A stretch of 64,000 bases of DNA from Granulosicoccus sp. (GCA_023300375.1 JALZWO010000072.1:1-64000), one strand, 5' to 3'; shown: positions 39,441-49,598, counted from the first letter of the stretch. The notes: generated by a model from the sequence alone, not told the origin. Numbers and translations: made by a program.

Positions 39441-40696
39441 TTCTCACTCTCGCTTGCTACTAAAGCCTGTCCCACTTTGCCCGAGGCTTCAGTATTTACA
39501 GCATTAAACGTTGACCTCCCCTTACCAAAATCACCAGTTAGCGTCGGATCTTGTGATTGAAACAAGTACCACTTAACCGATGTGTCCTCCAAGTTGATCT
39601 TTGCTCGTTCCAGTATCGAGGCCGCAGATGCTGACCGAGGGTCACGAAGCAGTAATAATCGAGACTTGAAAAACAACGCCGCATCAGCGTTTATGACCAC
39701 TACACCAGGCTCTCTGCTAAGCATAGATAATGATCTGCCCCACAGACGATGATGCGAGACATAGTGCTCTGTAAAAAAAATGCCTAAAGCCACAATACAA
39801 AGTACTCTCGTCATTGTGAAAAAAGGTTTAGCAGGTTTCGAAACTTGCGATTCCACCTTGCAATTTCGGCTAATTTCACCAATGTCTAATGCGCTAAATG
39901 CATCGTCAGAGCCCATGCAATCTCTTAATTCTTCTGCATATTGAATGTGGACTTGTCGCAAGGTTTCTGCGTAGTGGAACTTGGCTGCACTATCTGGAAA
40001 TCCTCGAACCACTACAGCAAGAATAGCTTTTGGTCCCCACTCAACCAAAATGGTTAGATCACCTAATTCAAGACTGTTCATGCCATCAAATTCGTCTAAA
40101 GCAAACGCTTCCTCCACAAACGAGCGAATTGCACTGAGCATGCCTGACACCAAATCAGGATCTCGTTCAGCGCCCTCATGCAGAATTGAATGTGACAAGA
40201 CAAGGCTGGTCTCTCTGTGAATCAGAAACAGCTGCTCCACATCGAAAGGTTTGACCTCATCCCCTTCACTGCGCTTGAACAAGCCAGCAACCATCTTGCG
40301 CAGTGCTGGCCCAAGAACTGGGTATAGCGCTTCAGCCATTTTCTCAGGTTGTTCTTTGAAGCATTTATGCACACCCGCTGAAATTTCAGGTTCAAGTTCA
40401 ACTGTTAGCGTTCTATTGTCATCATGCAATTTATTGATAGATGCAGGCAGTATCTGGCTACAGTCTTGTGAGCTCATATACAACTCGTTGAGCTGTCCCT
40501 GAACCTCGCTCAATTGCGCTTCCAACTGAGCCTGTCGCTTCAACGCAGGTCCAAGCACTAACTGGCGAAACTTGGCCAGTTCATCCACCGACTCATTTTC
40601 GGATTCGTTAGTTGGCTCTTTGATTGATTCGTCTGCAGTCTCAGTAGACGAGCGTAGCTCAAGTACGTTACCAGTCTGAACATATTTATTATTCAA
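39437..40696 (-). CDS. Membrane protein partner of small GTPase (N-terminal coiled coil, central cytoplasmic domain, one TM, C-terminal BON-like domain)
   Basis: Overlaps the GTPase gene by 4 bp (ATGA). FDVEQLFLIHRETSLVLSHSILHEG central domain; TM MTRVLCIVALGIFF; REPGVVVINADAALFFKSRLLLLRDPRS after the TM. Confidence 0.65.
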   Translation of the reverse strand: MNNKYVQTGNVLELRSSTETADESIKEPTNESENESVDELAKFRQLVLGPALKRQAQLEAQLSEVQGQLNELYMSSQDCSQILPASINKLHDDNRTLTVELEPEISAGVHKCFKEQPEKMAEALYPVLGPALRKMVAGLFKRSEGDEVKPFDVEQLFLIHRETSLVLSHSILHEGAERDPDLVSGMLSAIRSFVEEAFALDEFDGMNSLELGDLTILVEWGPKAILAVVVRGFPDSAAKFHYAETLRQVHIQYAEELRDCMGSDDAFSALDIGEISRNCKVESQVSKPAKPFFTMTRVLCIVALGIFFTEHYVSHHRLWGRSLSMLSREPGVVVINADAALFFKSRLLLLRDPRSASAASILERAKINLEDTSVKWYLFQSQDPTLTGDFGKGRSTFNAVNTEASGKVGQALVASESEK

Positions 40697-40949
40697 CGAC
40701 TACCCCCGATCATCAGCGCCACACCATGCAAAATCTGATTGGTAGCGATAGTCATGCCATGCCAAAGAGCCAATTGAAAACTAGGGCATTAGTTAGTTGA
40801 GGATGAGAAGCCAGTCACAGCTTGATCTTGGCCCACTTTTCGCTAGGTAACTTATAACTGATTTTGACCCAGCAAGCACATGTAGAGGCAATGGATAGAA
40901 TCCACAACGCTGACCTTTTATATTGTTAATTCCGTAGATACAACAATTT

Positions 40950-42107
40950 ATGAAAAAAAATGTTTCGAAAGTATTGATAGTCGATGACGATATCGACTAC
41001 TCAGTGCTGCTTGGCATGTTTCTATCTCGTGATAGAGACACCGAATACGAAACAATGCTGTGTCACAGTGGCGCGGATGCAGTTGCCAATTGCAAATTGC
41101 AAACATTTGACTGCCTGTTAGTGGATTACAACTTAAATGACATGACAGGCGTCGAGGTCATTGAGGAATTACGCAAATGCTTGGATGAAAAAATGCCGCC
41201 GGTGATCATTGTGACATCCGGTGGTTTAGAGGATGCGGCTATAAATTCATTGCGCGCTCGCGCAACCGATTTTTTATTGAAAGACAACGCTAACCGTGTC
41301 AGCGTGGGACGTGCCGTAAAAAATGCCATCGAGCAGGGCCGACTGAACCGTGGTGTTCACGAGAGTCGACGAGAACTCATTGTGGCAAATCTTGAACTTG
41401 AGCGGCAAAAATCCGAGATTCAGCGTTTTTATCATGTGGTATCTCATGAAATGAAAACGCCATTGACTGCTACGAGGGAATTCTTGTCTATCGTGATCGA
41501 TGGACTTTTAGGGCCTGTCAATGATGCCCAGCTCGAAGTCCTTCAAGATGCACTCATCTGCTGTGATCAAATCAGCATGCAATTCAACGACCTTACAGAC
41601 TTGACCCGATTAGAAACCGGCAAGCTGTCGCTAAACATTAAAAGCACATGCCCAGAAGCCATGCTTAAAAGGGTTCTGGCTATAGGCAAAGAGAGAGCAA
41701 ATGAAAAAGGTATTTCTTTAGAATACAAGGCACGCGGCGAGATACTGCCAGTGAACATGGATGAGTCTCGAGTCACACAGGTCCTGAATAATTTAATTGG
41801 CAATGCGATTAAATTCACCAGCAAAGATGGAATAGTGCGCTTATCTGTTCTGGGAGCTAAAGACCAAGCTTTACGAATTCGCATTATCGATACAGGTTAC
41901 GGCATAGCAAAAGCCTATAAAGAGGATATTTTCGAGAGGTTGTATCAAATTCACACCCACAGTGCTAGCCACGCTCAAGAGGGCTTAGGCCTGGGACTGA
42001 GCATTGCTCGAGAAATAATCAGAGGCCATGACCATGAGCTTAATGTTAGAAGCAAGCTGGGTGTTGGTAGCTGCTTTTATTTTGAACTCAGCACCTGCAA
42101 CTCTTGA
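40950..42107 (+). CDS. Response regulator-histidine kinase (REC-HisKA-HATPase)
   Basis: REC VLIVDDDIDYSVLL / CLLVDYNLNDMTGVEVI; H-box VVSHEMKTPLTATREFLSIV; N-box NNLIGNAIKFTS; DTGYGIA; GLGLGLSIAREII. Confidence 0.93.
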   Translation: MKKNVSKVLIVDDDIDYSVLLGMFLSRDRDTEYETMLCHSGADAVANCKLQTFDCLLVDYNLNDMTGVEVIEELRKCLDEKMPPVIIVTSGGLEDAAINSLRARATDFLLKDNANRVSVGRAVKNAIEQGRLNRGVHESRRELIVANLELERQKSEIQRFYHVVSHEMKTPLTATREFLSIVIDGLLGPVNDAQLEVLQDALICCDQISMQFNDLTDLTRLETGKLSLNIKSTCPEAMLKRVLAIGKERANEKGISLEYKARGEILPVNMDESRVTQVLNNLIGNAIKFTSKDGIVRLSVLGAKDQALRIRIIDTGYGIAKAYKEDIFERLYQIHTHSASHAQEGLGLGLSIAREIIRGHDHELNVRSKLGVGSCFYFELSTCNS

Positions 42108-42340
42108 GAGTTGTTAACTCATAGCCAATAGCGCCCTGCTTTAGTTTCTATCGCCTAACCTCATAACAAAAAAATAGATTTTTCTAACAAAACCTAGTGA
42201 CTAGGCTATCAGATTCTTGTGCCTTTTATGACTCGTTCAGGCTCGACAAAACTCTCTCATCCAAGACTCGATGTTAAAGAATGTATCCCTTAAGTTGATC
42301 AAATGTTTTTCTGCGAAGATGCTGTTTTTTCTACATCAAC

Positions 42341-43210
42341 ATGCGCTCTACACAGATGATCAAAACAACTTCAAAAAAAGCAGCACTAGCTTTTCTTACA
42401 TCCAGCGTCATAGCATTTTCACCTGGCGCCTCTGCTCAAGACCAAGACGAGTCTATTACCTCAAATTTGTCCAGTGCCCTAAATGGTTGGAGTGGAAGCG
42501 CAATTATAGGCGCCACTACCTCATCAGGTAACTCTGACACCAGTAACATTAATGGCTCTATCAGACTGACTAAAACAGTAAACAGGTGGGACCATCTCGT
42601 CTTTGGAACAATTTTCAAAGGCTCGTCTGCTATTGTTGTCGACGTGATAGATCCCAACACCAATGATACCGTTGTTGACGAAAGCGGTAACCCACAGCGT
42701 ACTATCGTTAGAGGAGACAACTCTGACCGCCTTGCACTGGGTTACCAACCAAAGTATTTCGTGAACGAAAAAACCTATGGCTTTGGCATTCTCGATTGGG
42801 AACAAGACGAACCCAGCAACATTGACTCAGCGTTCAGACAAGTTATCGGTGTTGGCCATCGATTTTATAAAGACGACTCAGGCTTTCTTTCGGTTGAAAT
42901 TGGAATTGGTAACAAAAGCACAAGTTTAGTCTCGGGCGACGACATAGACGGCGGCATTGGCTATCTGGGTTTGAATTTCTTAAACAACATCACCGAGAAC
43001 GTCACATTCAACGCGGATATGCGTAGCGACTTTGGCAGTGACAATACGTTTGTGGAGCTGGGCTTGGGTGTCTCTTTCAAACTGTCAGAGAAACTAGCAC
43101 TTAAGATCACTCACTTTACTCGCAGCAATAGTGACCTAACTTCATCGGATGATTTGTTGAATTCGAGCAGCGATAGCGTCAGCAGTCTGAACCTAGTTAT
43201 CGACATCTAA
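42341..43210 (+). CDS. DUF481-like outer membrane protein (YdiY-like)
   Basis: Signal peptide; WSGSAIIGATTSSGNSDTSNINGSIRLTKTVNRWDHLVFG; terminal beta strand LNLVIDI. Confidence 0.85.
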   Translation: MRSTQMIKTTSKKAALAFLTSSVIAFSPGASAQDQDESITSNLSSALNGWSGSAIIGATTSSGNSDTSNINGSIRLTKTVNRWDHLVFGTIFKGSSAIVVDVIDPNTNDTVVDESGNPQRTIVRGDNSDRLALGYQPKYFVNEKTYGFGILDWEQDEPSNIDSAFRQVIGVGHRFYKDDSGFLSVEIGIGNKSTSLVSGDDIDGGIGYLGLNFLNNITENVTFNADMRSDFGSDNTFVELGLGVSFKLSEKLALKITHFTRSNSDLTSSDDLLNSSSDSVSSLNLVIDI

Positions 43211-43351
43211 GGGCAAAAGCCAAAGAATTACCCGAGCCAGGGAAGAGGGCCTGAGGTAATGCCCCTATGGCAACATAGAGGCCAACGATAAGCTGGCATC
43301 GTATTATCTGATGTCTTGTACAATTTAGCTTATTTTTGGCCTTTACAATCC

Positions 43352-44050
43352 ATGACCAATATCATTGAATTAAACGAGCTTTGCAAGCTCTACGCAATGT
43401 CCACTAGCCAAGTGAAGGTGTTACATAATCTTAACCTGCACGTAAAGCCAAAAGAAAAAGTTGCCATCATTGGCCCCTCAGGATCTGGCAAGACCACACT
43501 TCTGCTCACACTCACTGGGCTTGAAACACCCACCAGTGGCGATGTCATCATTAGCGGTAAATCGTTAACGGGTAGAGATGGTGATGCCAGAGCCGATCTT
43601 CGAAAGCAACACATCGGCATTGTATTCCAGTCTTTTCACCTAATACCCAGTCTTACCGCCAGAGAGAATGTGGCTTTGCCTGTGGAGATATCAGGAGGCA
43701 AAAATAGTCGCCAGTTAGCCACGGCAATGCTGGACAAAGTTGGCCTTGGTGATCGACACGACCATTACCCAGCGCAATTATCCGGCGGCGAGCAACAACG
43801 TGTCGCCATTGCTCGCGCACTAATACATGGTCCAGAATTAATCGTAGCGGACGAGCCCACGGGTAATCTTGACGAAGCTACGGGCGAGCACATCATGCAA
43901 CTATTATTCGATTTGAACCGAGACAGCGGAACCACACTATTACTCGTTACACACGATAACGAATTAGCCAAGCGTTGCGATAGAACCCTGCGTTTGCACG
44001 ATGGACGCCTCGACCCATTAGCGTCGAATTCAACTGAGGCTGTGCAATGA
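43352..44050 (+). CDS. ABC transporter ATP-binding protein (YbbA/LolD-like)
   Basis: GPSGSGKTTLLLTLTGLETPTSGDV; LSGGEQQRVAIARALIHGPELIVADEPTGNLDEATG. Confidence 0.93.
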   Translation: MTNIIELNELCKLYAMSTSQVKVLHNLNLHVKPKEKVAIIGPSGSGKTTLLLTLTGLETPTSGDVIISGKSLTGRDGDARADLRKQHIGIVFQSFHLIPSLTARENVALPVEISGGKNSRQLATAMLDKVGLGDRHDHYPAQLSGGEQQRVAIARALIHGPELIVADEPTGNLDEATGEHIMQLLFDLNRDSGTTLLLVTHDNELAKRCDRTLRLHDGRLDPLASNSTEAVQ

Positions 44051-46566
44051 TTGCCTTACCAGGATTCATGTTACGAGACCTACGTGGTGCAAGCAAGGTG
44101 GGTTCTTTGTGGGTATTTGGCGCTTGTTTATTGCTGGGTATAGCGTTAATTGCCACTTGCGGAAGCCTGCTTCAATTGGTTCGCGATGGCTTCGAGCAAC
44201 AAGAACGTAACTTGTTTGGAGGTGACGTACAGATAAGCCAGCGCGAGGCCATCACCCAAGAGCAGGCCCTATGGCTGAACGCAAATGCAGATACTTCACT
44301 TCTACTTGAGCTGCGTACCATGATGGGCACTGAGGCTGGTGACTTTTCAGTAGTGGAACTGCAAAGTGTTGACGAATCCTACCCCCTGTATGGAGAGATA
44401 ATACTCGCTCCCGATACCAGCTTGAGAGAGGCAGTTGCACAATCAAGCGATGGCGTTTGGGGAGCAGCGTTTGACCCAGCTCTGGTAGAGCAACTCGCAC
44501 TCAGTGTGGGACAGACAGTCAGCATTGGTGATATACAGGTAGAACTGCGCGCCCAGATTATCAAGCAACCCGATAGAAGCTTAAGAGCCGACTTTCGAGG
44601 CCCACCAGTCATTATTGATGAAGGTGCTTTGAAAGACAGTGGTTTATTGTCACCTACAAGTCTTATCGACTACGATTACAGGCTCCGAGTTAACGAGGAT
44701 CCGGTTGCATGGCGCGAACGTCTGCGCAACGAGTTTCCTGATGCACAGTGGGAAGTACAAACAGTAGAAGAGCGTGGTGAGCTTGTGGGTCGGCGATTAG
44801 ATCAAGTCGCCTCAGTACTGCTACTCATTGGCTTCAGCACATTACTCATTGGCGGTCTAGGCGTAGCAAACAGCGTAGGCGCATATTTACAAACCAAATT
44901 GAAAACGATTGCCACGTTGCAATCGCTGGGCTCTCGCGCTCACCAAGTGGCATCAGTCTACGTTGGACAAATTTTGCTATTAGCTACTGTTGCTAGTGCC
45001 GCAGGGGCACTGCTGGGTTCAGCGGTAGCGTGGATTGCCGCTCAAGCCCTTAGCGAACGACTCCCACTCGAACCCTCGCTGCAAGCACTGGTTGCGCCCA
45101 CACTGCTTGCCATCATTCTTGGTGTCTGTACAGCTCTTGGATTCACACTACCGATGCTCGGACGCACCTTGAACAACCCCACAGCCCTACTTATAAAAGG
45201 CATCACCGACGACTCCATAGCATTACCCTCAGGCTACCTGAAGGCCACTATCGCTGTAAGCTTTATCGGATTTTTTCTGCTGTTGCTATTTGTACCCGAA
45301 CCGCTTATCGCCGTCGGTTTTGTCATCAGCATAGCTATTCTGCTTCTCCTACTCAATGGCGCTGTGTGGTTGATCCGCAAAGGCGCCCGAAAACTGATAC
45401 ACGTTCGTACACTTGATGGTCACTTTGCACTGCGCTTAGCCATCGCTGGCCTATATCGACCTGGTGCCTCCTTACGCCCCATGTTGTTATCCCTAGGCAC
45501 TGCACTCACGTTGTTAGTCACCTCTGCACTGATCATTGCTGCAACGTTTCAGACCTTGAACTCAACGGTGCCACAACGTGCTCCCTCTATGGTGCTCTAT
45601 GACTTGCAAGAACCACAGTTAGCCGATTTTGATAAGACAGTTGCCGCACTAAAAGGCTATGAAGACCACAGCCTTGCACCACTGGTACTTGGCAGACTGA
45701 GCCGCGTGAATGGTGAAAATCTCAGTGATAGTGATACTGCCGATCGAGCCCTGGAAGCCAATGATGAACATAAGCTCAGCTATCGCTTAAACAATATCGA
45801 CAACACAACCGTTGATAGAGGTGAATGGTGGCCCACAGATTACACGGGACCTGCACTGGTTGCTATGGAAGATCGTGAAGCTGATCAACTAGGGCTTCAA
45901 GTGGGTGATGCTCTCGAATTCAGTATTTTGGGAGAGCGCGTAGAAGCTACATTATCAGCAATCTATTCTCAGGCACGATTCGAAACCAGTTTTTGGTTAG
46001 AGGCTGTGTTTACCGATGACGTCCTTGATCCCTACATTACTCGTTACATTGGCAGCATCATGCTTGAACCAGGCACAGACATCGCAGCTCAGTCAATACT
46101 GGGAAGCGAATTTCCAAACGTAGTTACTGTGCGTACAGCAAAAATACTCGAAGCATCGCGTTCTATTCTTGAAAGTGCCGGTTTAGCTATGATGCTTATC
46201 GCAGCGGTAAGCTTAAGTGCCAGTATTCTGGTAATGGCAAGTGTTGTAGCGGTGAACAGACAACGCCAAGTTTATGAAGCGTCGATCATGCACGCTATTG
46301 GAACTCGCATGAGTGTTGTCATGAAAAGCGTCATTATTGAGTACATGCTACTCGCATTTGTATTGTCGATATTTGCAATGATTACGGGTAGTGCACTTGC
46401 ACAGGGCTTATTAACGTTCTGGTTGAAGTTGGATAGTGAGGGCAGCGTGTGGGCGGGAGTTGCGGTTGCATTCGGTGCCTCAACACTGTGCCTGGCGGCA
46501 GGCGCACTGTGGCTCGTATCCACATTGCGCGTCTCCCCTGCACTATTGCTCAAGCGAGCAGCCTGA
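44047..46566 (+). CDS. FtsX-family ABC transporter permease (YbbP-like)
   Basis: 839 aa, ATG overlaps the upstream ATPase gene; FtsX-type LIGFSTLLIGGLGVANSVGAYLQTKLKTIATLQSLGSRAHQV. Confidence 0.9.
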   Translation: MIALPGFMLRDLRGASKVGSLWVFGACLLLGIALIATCGSLLQLVRDGFEQQERNLFGGDVQISQREAITQEQALWLNANADTSLLLELRTMMGTEAGDFSVVELQSVDESYPLYGEIILAPDTSLREAVAQSSDGVWGAAFDPALVEQLALSVGQTVSIGDIQVELRAQIIKQPDRSLRADFRGPPVIIDEGALKDSGLLSPTSLIDYDYRLRVNEDPVAWRERLRNEFPDAQWEVQTVEERGELVGRRLDQVASVLLLIGFSTLLIGGLGVANSVGAYLQTKLKTIATLQSLGSRAHQVASVYVGQILLLATVASAAGALLGSAVAWIAAQALSERLPLEPSLQALVAPTLLAIILGVCTALGFTLPMLGRTLNNPTALLIKGITDDSIALPSGYLKATIAVSFIGFFLLLLFVPEPLIAVGFVISIAILLLLLNGAVWLIRKGARKLIHVRTLDGHFALRLAIAGLYRPGASLRPMLLSLGTALTLLVTSALIIAATFQTLNSTVPQRAPSMVLYDLQEPQLADFDKTVAALKGYEDHSLAPLVLGRLSRVNGENLSDSDTADRALEANDEHKLSYRLNNIDNTTVDRGEWWPTDYTGPALVAMEDREADQLGLQVGDALEFSILGERVEATLSAIYSQARFETSFWLEAVFTDDVLDPYITRYIGSIMLEPGTDIAAQSILGSEFPNVVTVRTAKILEASRSILESAGLAMMLIAAVSLSASILVMASVVAVNRQRQVYEASIMHAIGTRMSVVMKSVIIEYMLLAFVLSIFAMITGSALAQGLLTFWLKLDSEGSVWAGVAVAFGASTLCLAAGALWLVSTLRVSPALLLKRAA

Positions 46567-46680
46567 TTAACGCGGCCCGCCTATCTGCACAGCCGAGCAC
46601 ACATGGCAAAGTCACTCTGGATAAGCTGAGTCAGTTACCATACGCTCACCGTTGAACCTACTACTGGCGTATACCTACGG

Positions 46681-47496
46681 ATGAATTCTGCAACAACACT
46701 GACACTTCTGGGCACCGGCTCCTCAGGCGGCGTGCCGCGAGTTGGCAATGTCTGGGGAGCGTGCGACCCTGACGAGCCAAAGAACCGACGTAGACGATGT
46801 AGTTTGTTGATAGAAAAAACAAAAACATCAATAACTGGTGCCTCTATAACTACCGCAGTCATCGATGCGGGAGCTGATCTTCGCGAGCAATTGTTAAGCG
46901 CGAAGGTGGACTCAATAGAAGGTCTCGTTATCACCCACTCACACGCAGACCATATATTTGGCCTAGATGATCTTCGCCAAATGGCTATCAACTTACAGCG
47001 TCCTATCGATGTCTGGGTCGATCAGTGGGCACGCAAACAAGTGATGGCGGCGTTTGAATACTGCTTCGTTCAAGCTCCGGGCTCTAGCTATCCCAGCTTT
47101 TGTACAGAACACCAAATAACACCGCACGAACCCTTTACTATTGGCGGACCAGGCGGCATGTTGACTATCAACACGCTGGTGGCAGAGCATGGTGACATCA
47201 ATGCACTAGGCATCCGTGTCGGTGACGCCGTGTATCTTCCAGATATGAAAAAAATCAGTAATACGGCATCTCTGCAACTACTCACGGGCGTGAAAGTGCT
47301 CATCGTTGATGCCTTGCGATACAAATCTCATCCGTCACACATGAACCTCGAAGAGTGTCTCGCTTTTATTCAATCGGTCTCCCCTGAGCGCGCCATACTC
47401 ACAAACATGCATGGTGATCTGGACTACCACACCTTACGCTCCACACTGCCCGCTGGAGTCGAACCCGGTTTCGATGGCATGCGTATCGAACTATGA
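46681..47496 (+). CDS. MBL-fold metallo-hydrolase (PhnP-like)
   Basis: LLGTGSSGGVPRVGNVWGACDP; VITHSHADHIFGLDDLRQ; VDALRYKSHPSHMNLEECL. Confidence 0.9.
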   Translation: MNSATTLTLLGTGSSGGVPRVGNVWGACDPDEPKNRRRRCSLLIEKTKTSITGASITTAVIDAGADLREQLLSAKVDSIEGLVITHSHADHIFGLDDLRQMAINLQRPIDVWVDQWARKQVMAAFEYCFVQAPGSSYPSFCTEHQITPHEPFTIGGPGGMLTINTLVAEHGDINALGIRVGDAVYLPDMKKISNTASLQLLTGVKVLIVDALRYKSHPSHMNLEECLAFIQSVSPERAILTNMHGDLDYHTLRSTLPAGVEPGFDGMRIEL

Positions 47497-48590
47497 ATAT
47501 TCCGTTTACACAGCATGTGCAATCACTGCCAGACACCGTACCGTTTGTAGGGCCAGAAACAATAGAACGCCAATTAGGCAAACATTTTATTGCCCGTATT
47601 GGAGCCAATGAAAGTGCATTTGGCATTAGTGAACAAGCTCGAGACGCCATCAAACTAGCAACCTGCGAGCGGGGTTGCAGCTGGTACGCAGATCCAGAAA
47701 ACCACGAACTCCGCACGCTTCTAGCCGATCAACACCAGGTAGCGATGAGCCATGTGTGCGTTGATGCAGGCATAGACTCCCTGATAGGGCTAACTATTCG
47801 TTTGTTCATTGAGCCAGGCATGTCAGTAATCAGTTCTCTAGGCGCATACCCAACGGTTAACTACCATGTGAATGGCTTTGGTGGCCAGATACATAGCGTG
47901 CCGTACAAAGACAACCACGAAGACCCTGTGGCTTTGGCTAAAAGCGCCCACACCAACAATGCTCGCTTGGTTTATCTGGCCAACCCTGACAATCCCATGG
48001 GAACTTGCCTTGCTCCAGAAGCTATCCAGCAACTACTCAATGACCTGCCAGACAATTGTCTACTCATGTTAGACGAAGCCTATATCGAGTTCATGGACAA
48101 GACGCCGTCTCTACCCATTGACATCACTGACCCTCGCCTACTACGTTTTCGAACGTTCTCGAAAGCCTATGGCATGGCAGGCATGCGCATTGGTTATGTC
48201 CTAGCACACCAAGATATTATTTCTGGTTTCAATAAAATTCGAAATCACTTTGGCGTAAATCGCTTGGCACAGCTAGCGGCAGCAGCGTCACTCAAAGACA
48301 CGAATTTCATCAGCAGAATAAAACAAGAAGTAGAAATTGGTAGGCGGCGCATATACGCGTTGGCCGATTCGCTTAGCCTGGAGTATGTGCCTTCAGCAAC
48401 CAATTTTGTCGCTGTCAATATTGGCAATGAACAGCAAGCCAACACTCTTATTGCAAGCTTGGCACAAAAAGGAATATTTATCAGAAAACCTGCAATTGCA
48501 CCACAAAGCCAATACATACGTGTCGGCGTTGGCACTCATGAAGAGCACGAACTATTGATAAAGACACTGCCAGCACTACTTGGAATATAA
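47493..48590 (+). CDS. Histidinol-phosphate aminotransferase-like PLP enzyme
   Basis: IGANESAFGIS; YLANPDNPMGTCL; LDEAYIEF; FRTFSKAYGMAGMRIGYVLA (PLP Lys). Confidence 0.9.
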   Translation: MNIPFTQHVQSLPDTVPFVGPETIERQLGKHFIARIGANESAFGISEQARDAIKLATCERGCSWYADPENHELRTLLADQHQVAMSHVCVDAGIDSLIGLTIRLFIEPGMSVISSLGAYPTVNYHVNGFGGQIHSVPYKDNHEDPVALAKSAHTNNARLVYLANPDNPMGTCLAPEAIQQLLNDLPDNCLLMLDEAYIEFMDKTPSLPIDITDPRLLRFRTFSKAYGMAGMRIGYVLAHQDIISGFNKIRNHFGVNRLAQLAAAASLKDTNFISRIKQEVEIGRRRIYALADSLSLEYVPSATNFVAVNIGNEQQANTLIASLAQKGIFIRKPAIAPQSQYIRVGVGTHEEHELLIKTLPALLGI

Positions 48591-48624
48591 AAATGTCGCT
48601 GGCGAGTCGCAGTATGCAGACGTA

Positions 48625-49539
48625 CTACTTTTGTAGTTTGGCTTCTCGGTAAAAAATATATAAACCACTGGAAATAATCAGCCCAGCACCCACCAATGTC
48701 CACCGATCAGGCCAGGTGCCAAAAACCAGAAAACCCAGAATAATTGCCCAGATAAGAGCGCTGTAGCTAAAGGGCACCACCAATGATGCCGGTGCATTCC
48801 GAAAGGCACGTATCAAGCAAAAATGGCTGACACAGCCAAAAAAACCAACAATTATCATCAACAGCCACTGGTTTGCCTCTGGTGGTATCCAGACTGAAGG
48901 AGCATACGCTGACATCACCACGATACCCACCACTGCTGAATACACCAAAGTGGTGGTGCCGTTATCCACTAAACGCAGTTGCCGCGTCAGTATTTGATAC
49001 ATCGCGTTTGAAGCAGCAGCACAAATTAGCAGAATATATCCGCGCTCAGGAATCCAACTACTGCTCTGGATAACAGATTCTCTGTGCTCAGGGCTGCCAG
49101 CTACTGATTGCGTTTGCACAATAATAAGTGCGCCGATAAACCCGATTAACACGCCAAGTAAACGCCTCACTCCAACCCGTTCACCCAACACGGGTATGGC
49201 CAGCAAGGTCACAAAAATTGGCGATAGAAACATGATGGCTGTGGCCGTGGACAAGTCGGTCGTTCGCAAACCTGAAAAAAATAACGACGTTGTCACCACT
49301 AACAATGCAGATCGTAGCAACTGAAGTTTCAAGGAGCCAGTCACAAAGCTGCTTAAGAATTTCTGGCGAAGAAACACCAGCATCCAACACATATGAAAGA
49401 AAAACCTGGCCCATACCACTTGAAATTGTGAGAAGTCTTGTACCAACACCTTAACCAACGTGTCCATAGATACAAAGAGACTCATGGTCAGCAGCATCCA
49501 CAAAATTCCAGCGGTAGGGTTTTCTTTATGCTCCATCAT
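48625..49539 (-). CDS. EamA/DMT family transporter
   Basis: 10 TM; ATAIMFLSPIFVTLLAIPVLGERVGVRRLLGVLIGFIGALIIV. Confidence 0.92.
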   Translation of the reverse strand: MMEHKENPTAGILWMLLTMSLFVSMDTLVKVLVQDFSQFQVVWARFFFHMCWMLVFLRQKFLSSFVTGSLKLQLLRSALLVVTTSLFFSGLRTTDLSTATAIMFLSPIFVTLLAIPVLGERVGVRRLLGVLIGFIGALIIVQTQSVAGSPEHRESVIQSSSWIPERGYILLICAAASNAMYQILTRQLRLVDNGTTTLVYSAVVGIVVMSAYAPSVWIPPEANQWLLMIIVGFFGCVSHFCLIRAFRNAPASLVVPFSYSALIWAIILGFLVFGTWPDRWTLVGAGLIISSGLYIFYREAKLQK

Positions 49540-49598
49540 TCACTACCGTATTAATCGAGGAAATCAGGATGCAGAGGAGATTTTGTAGACCTTAGCGC

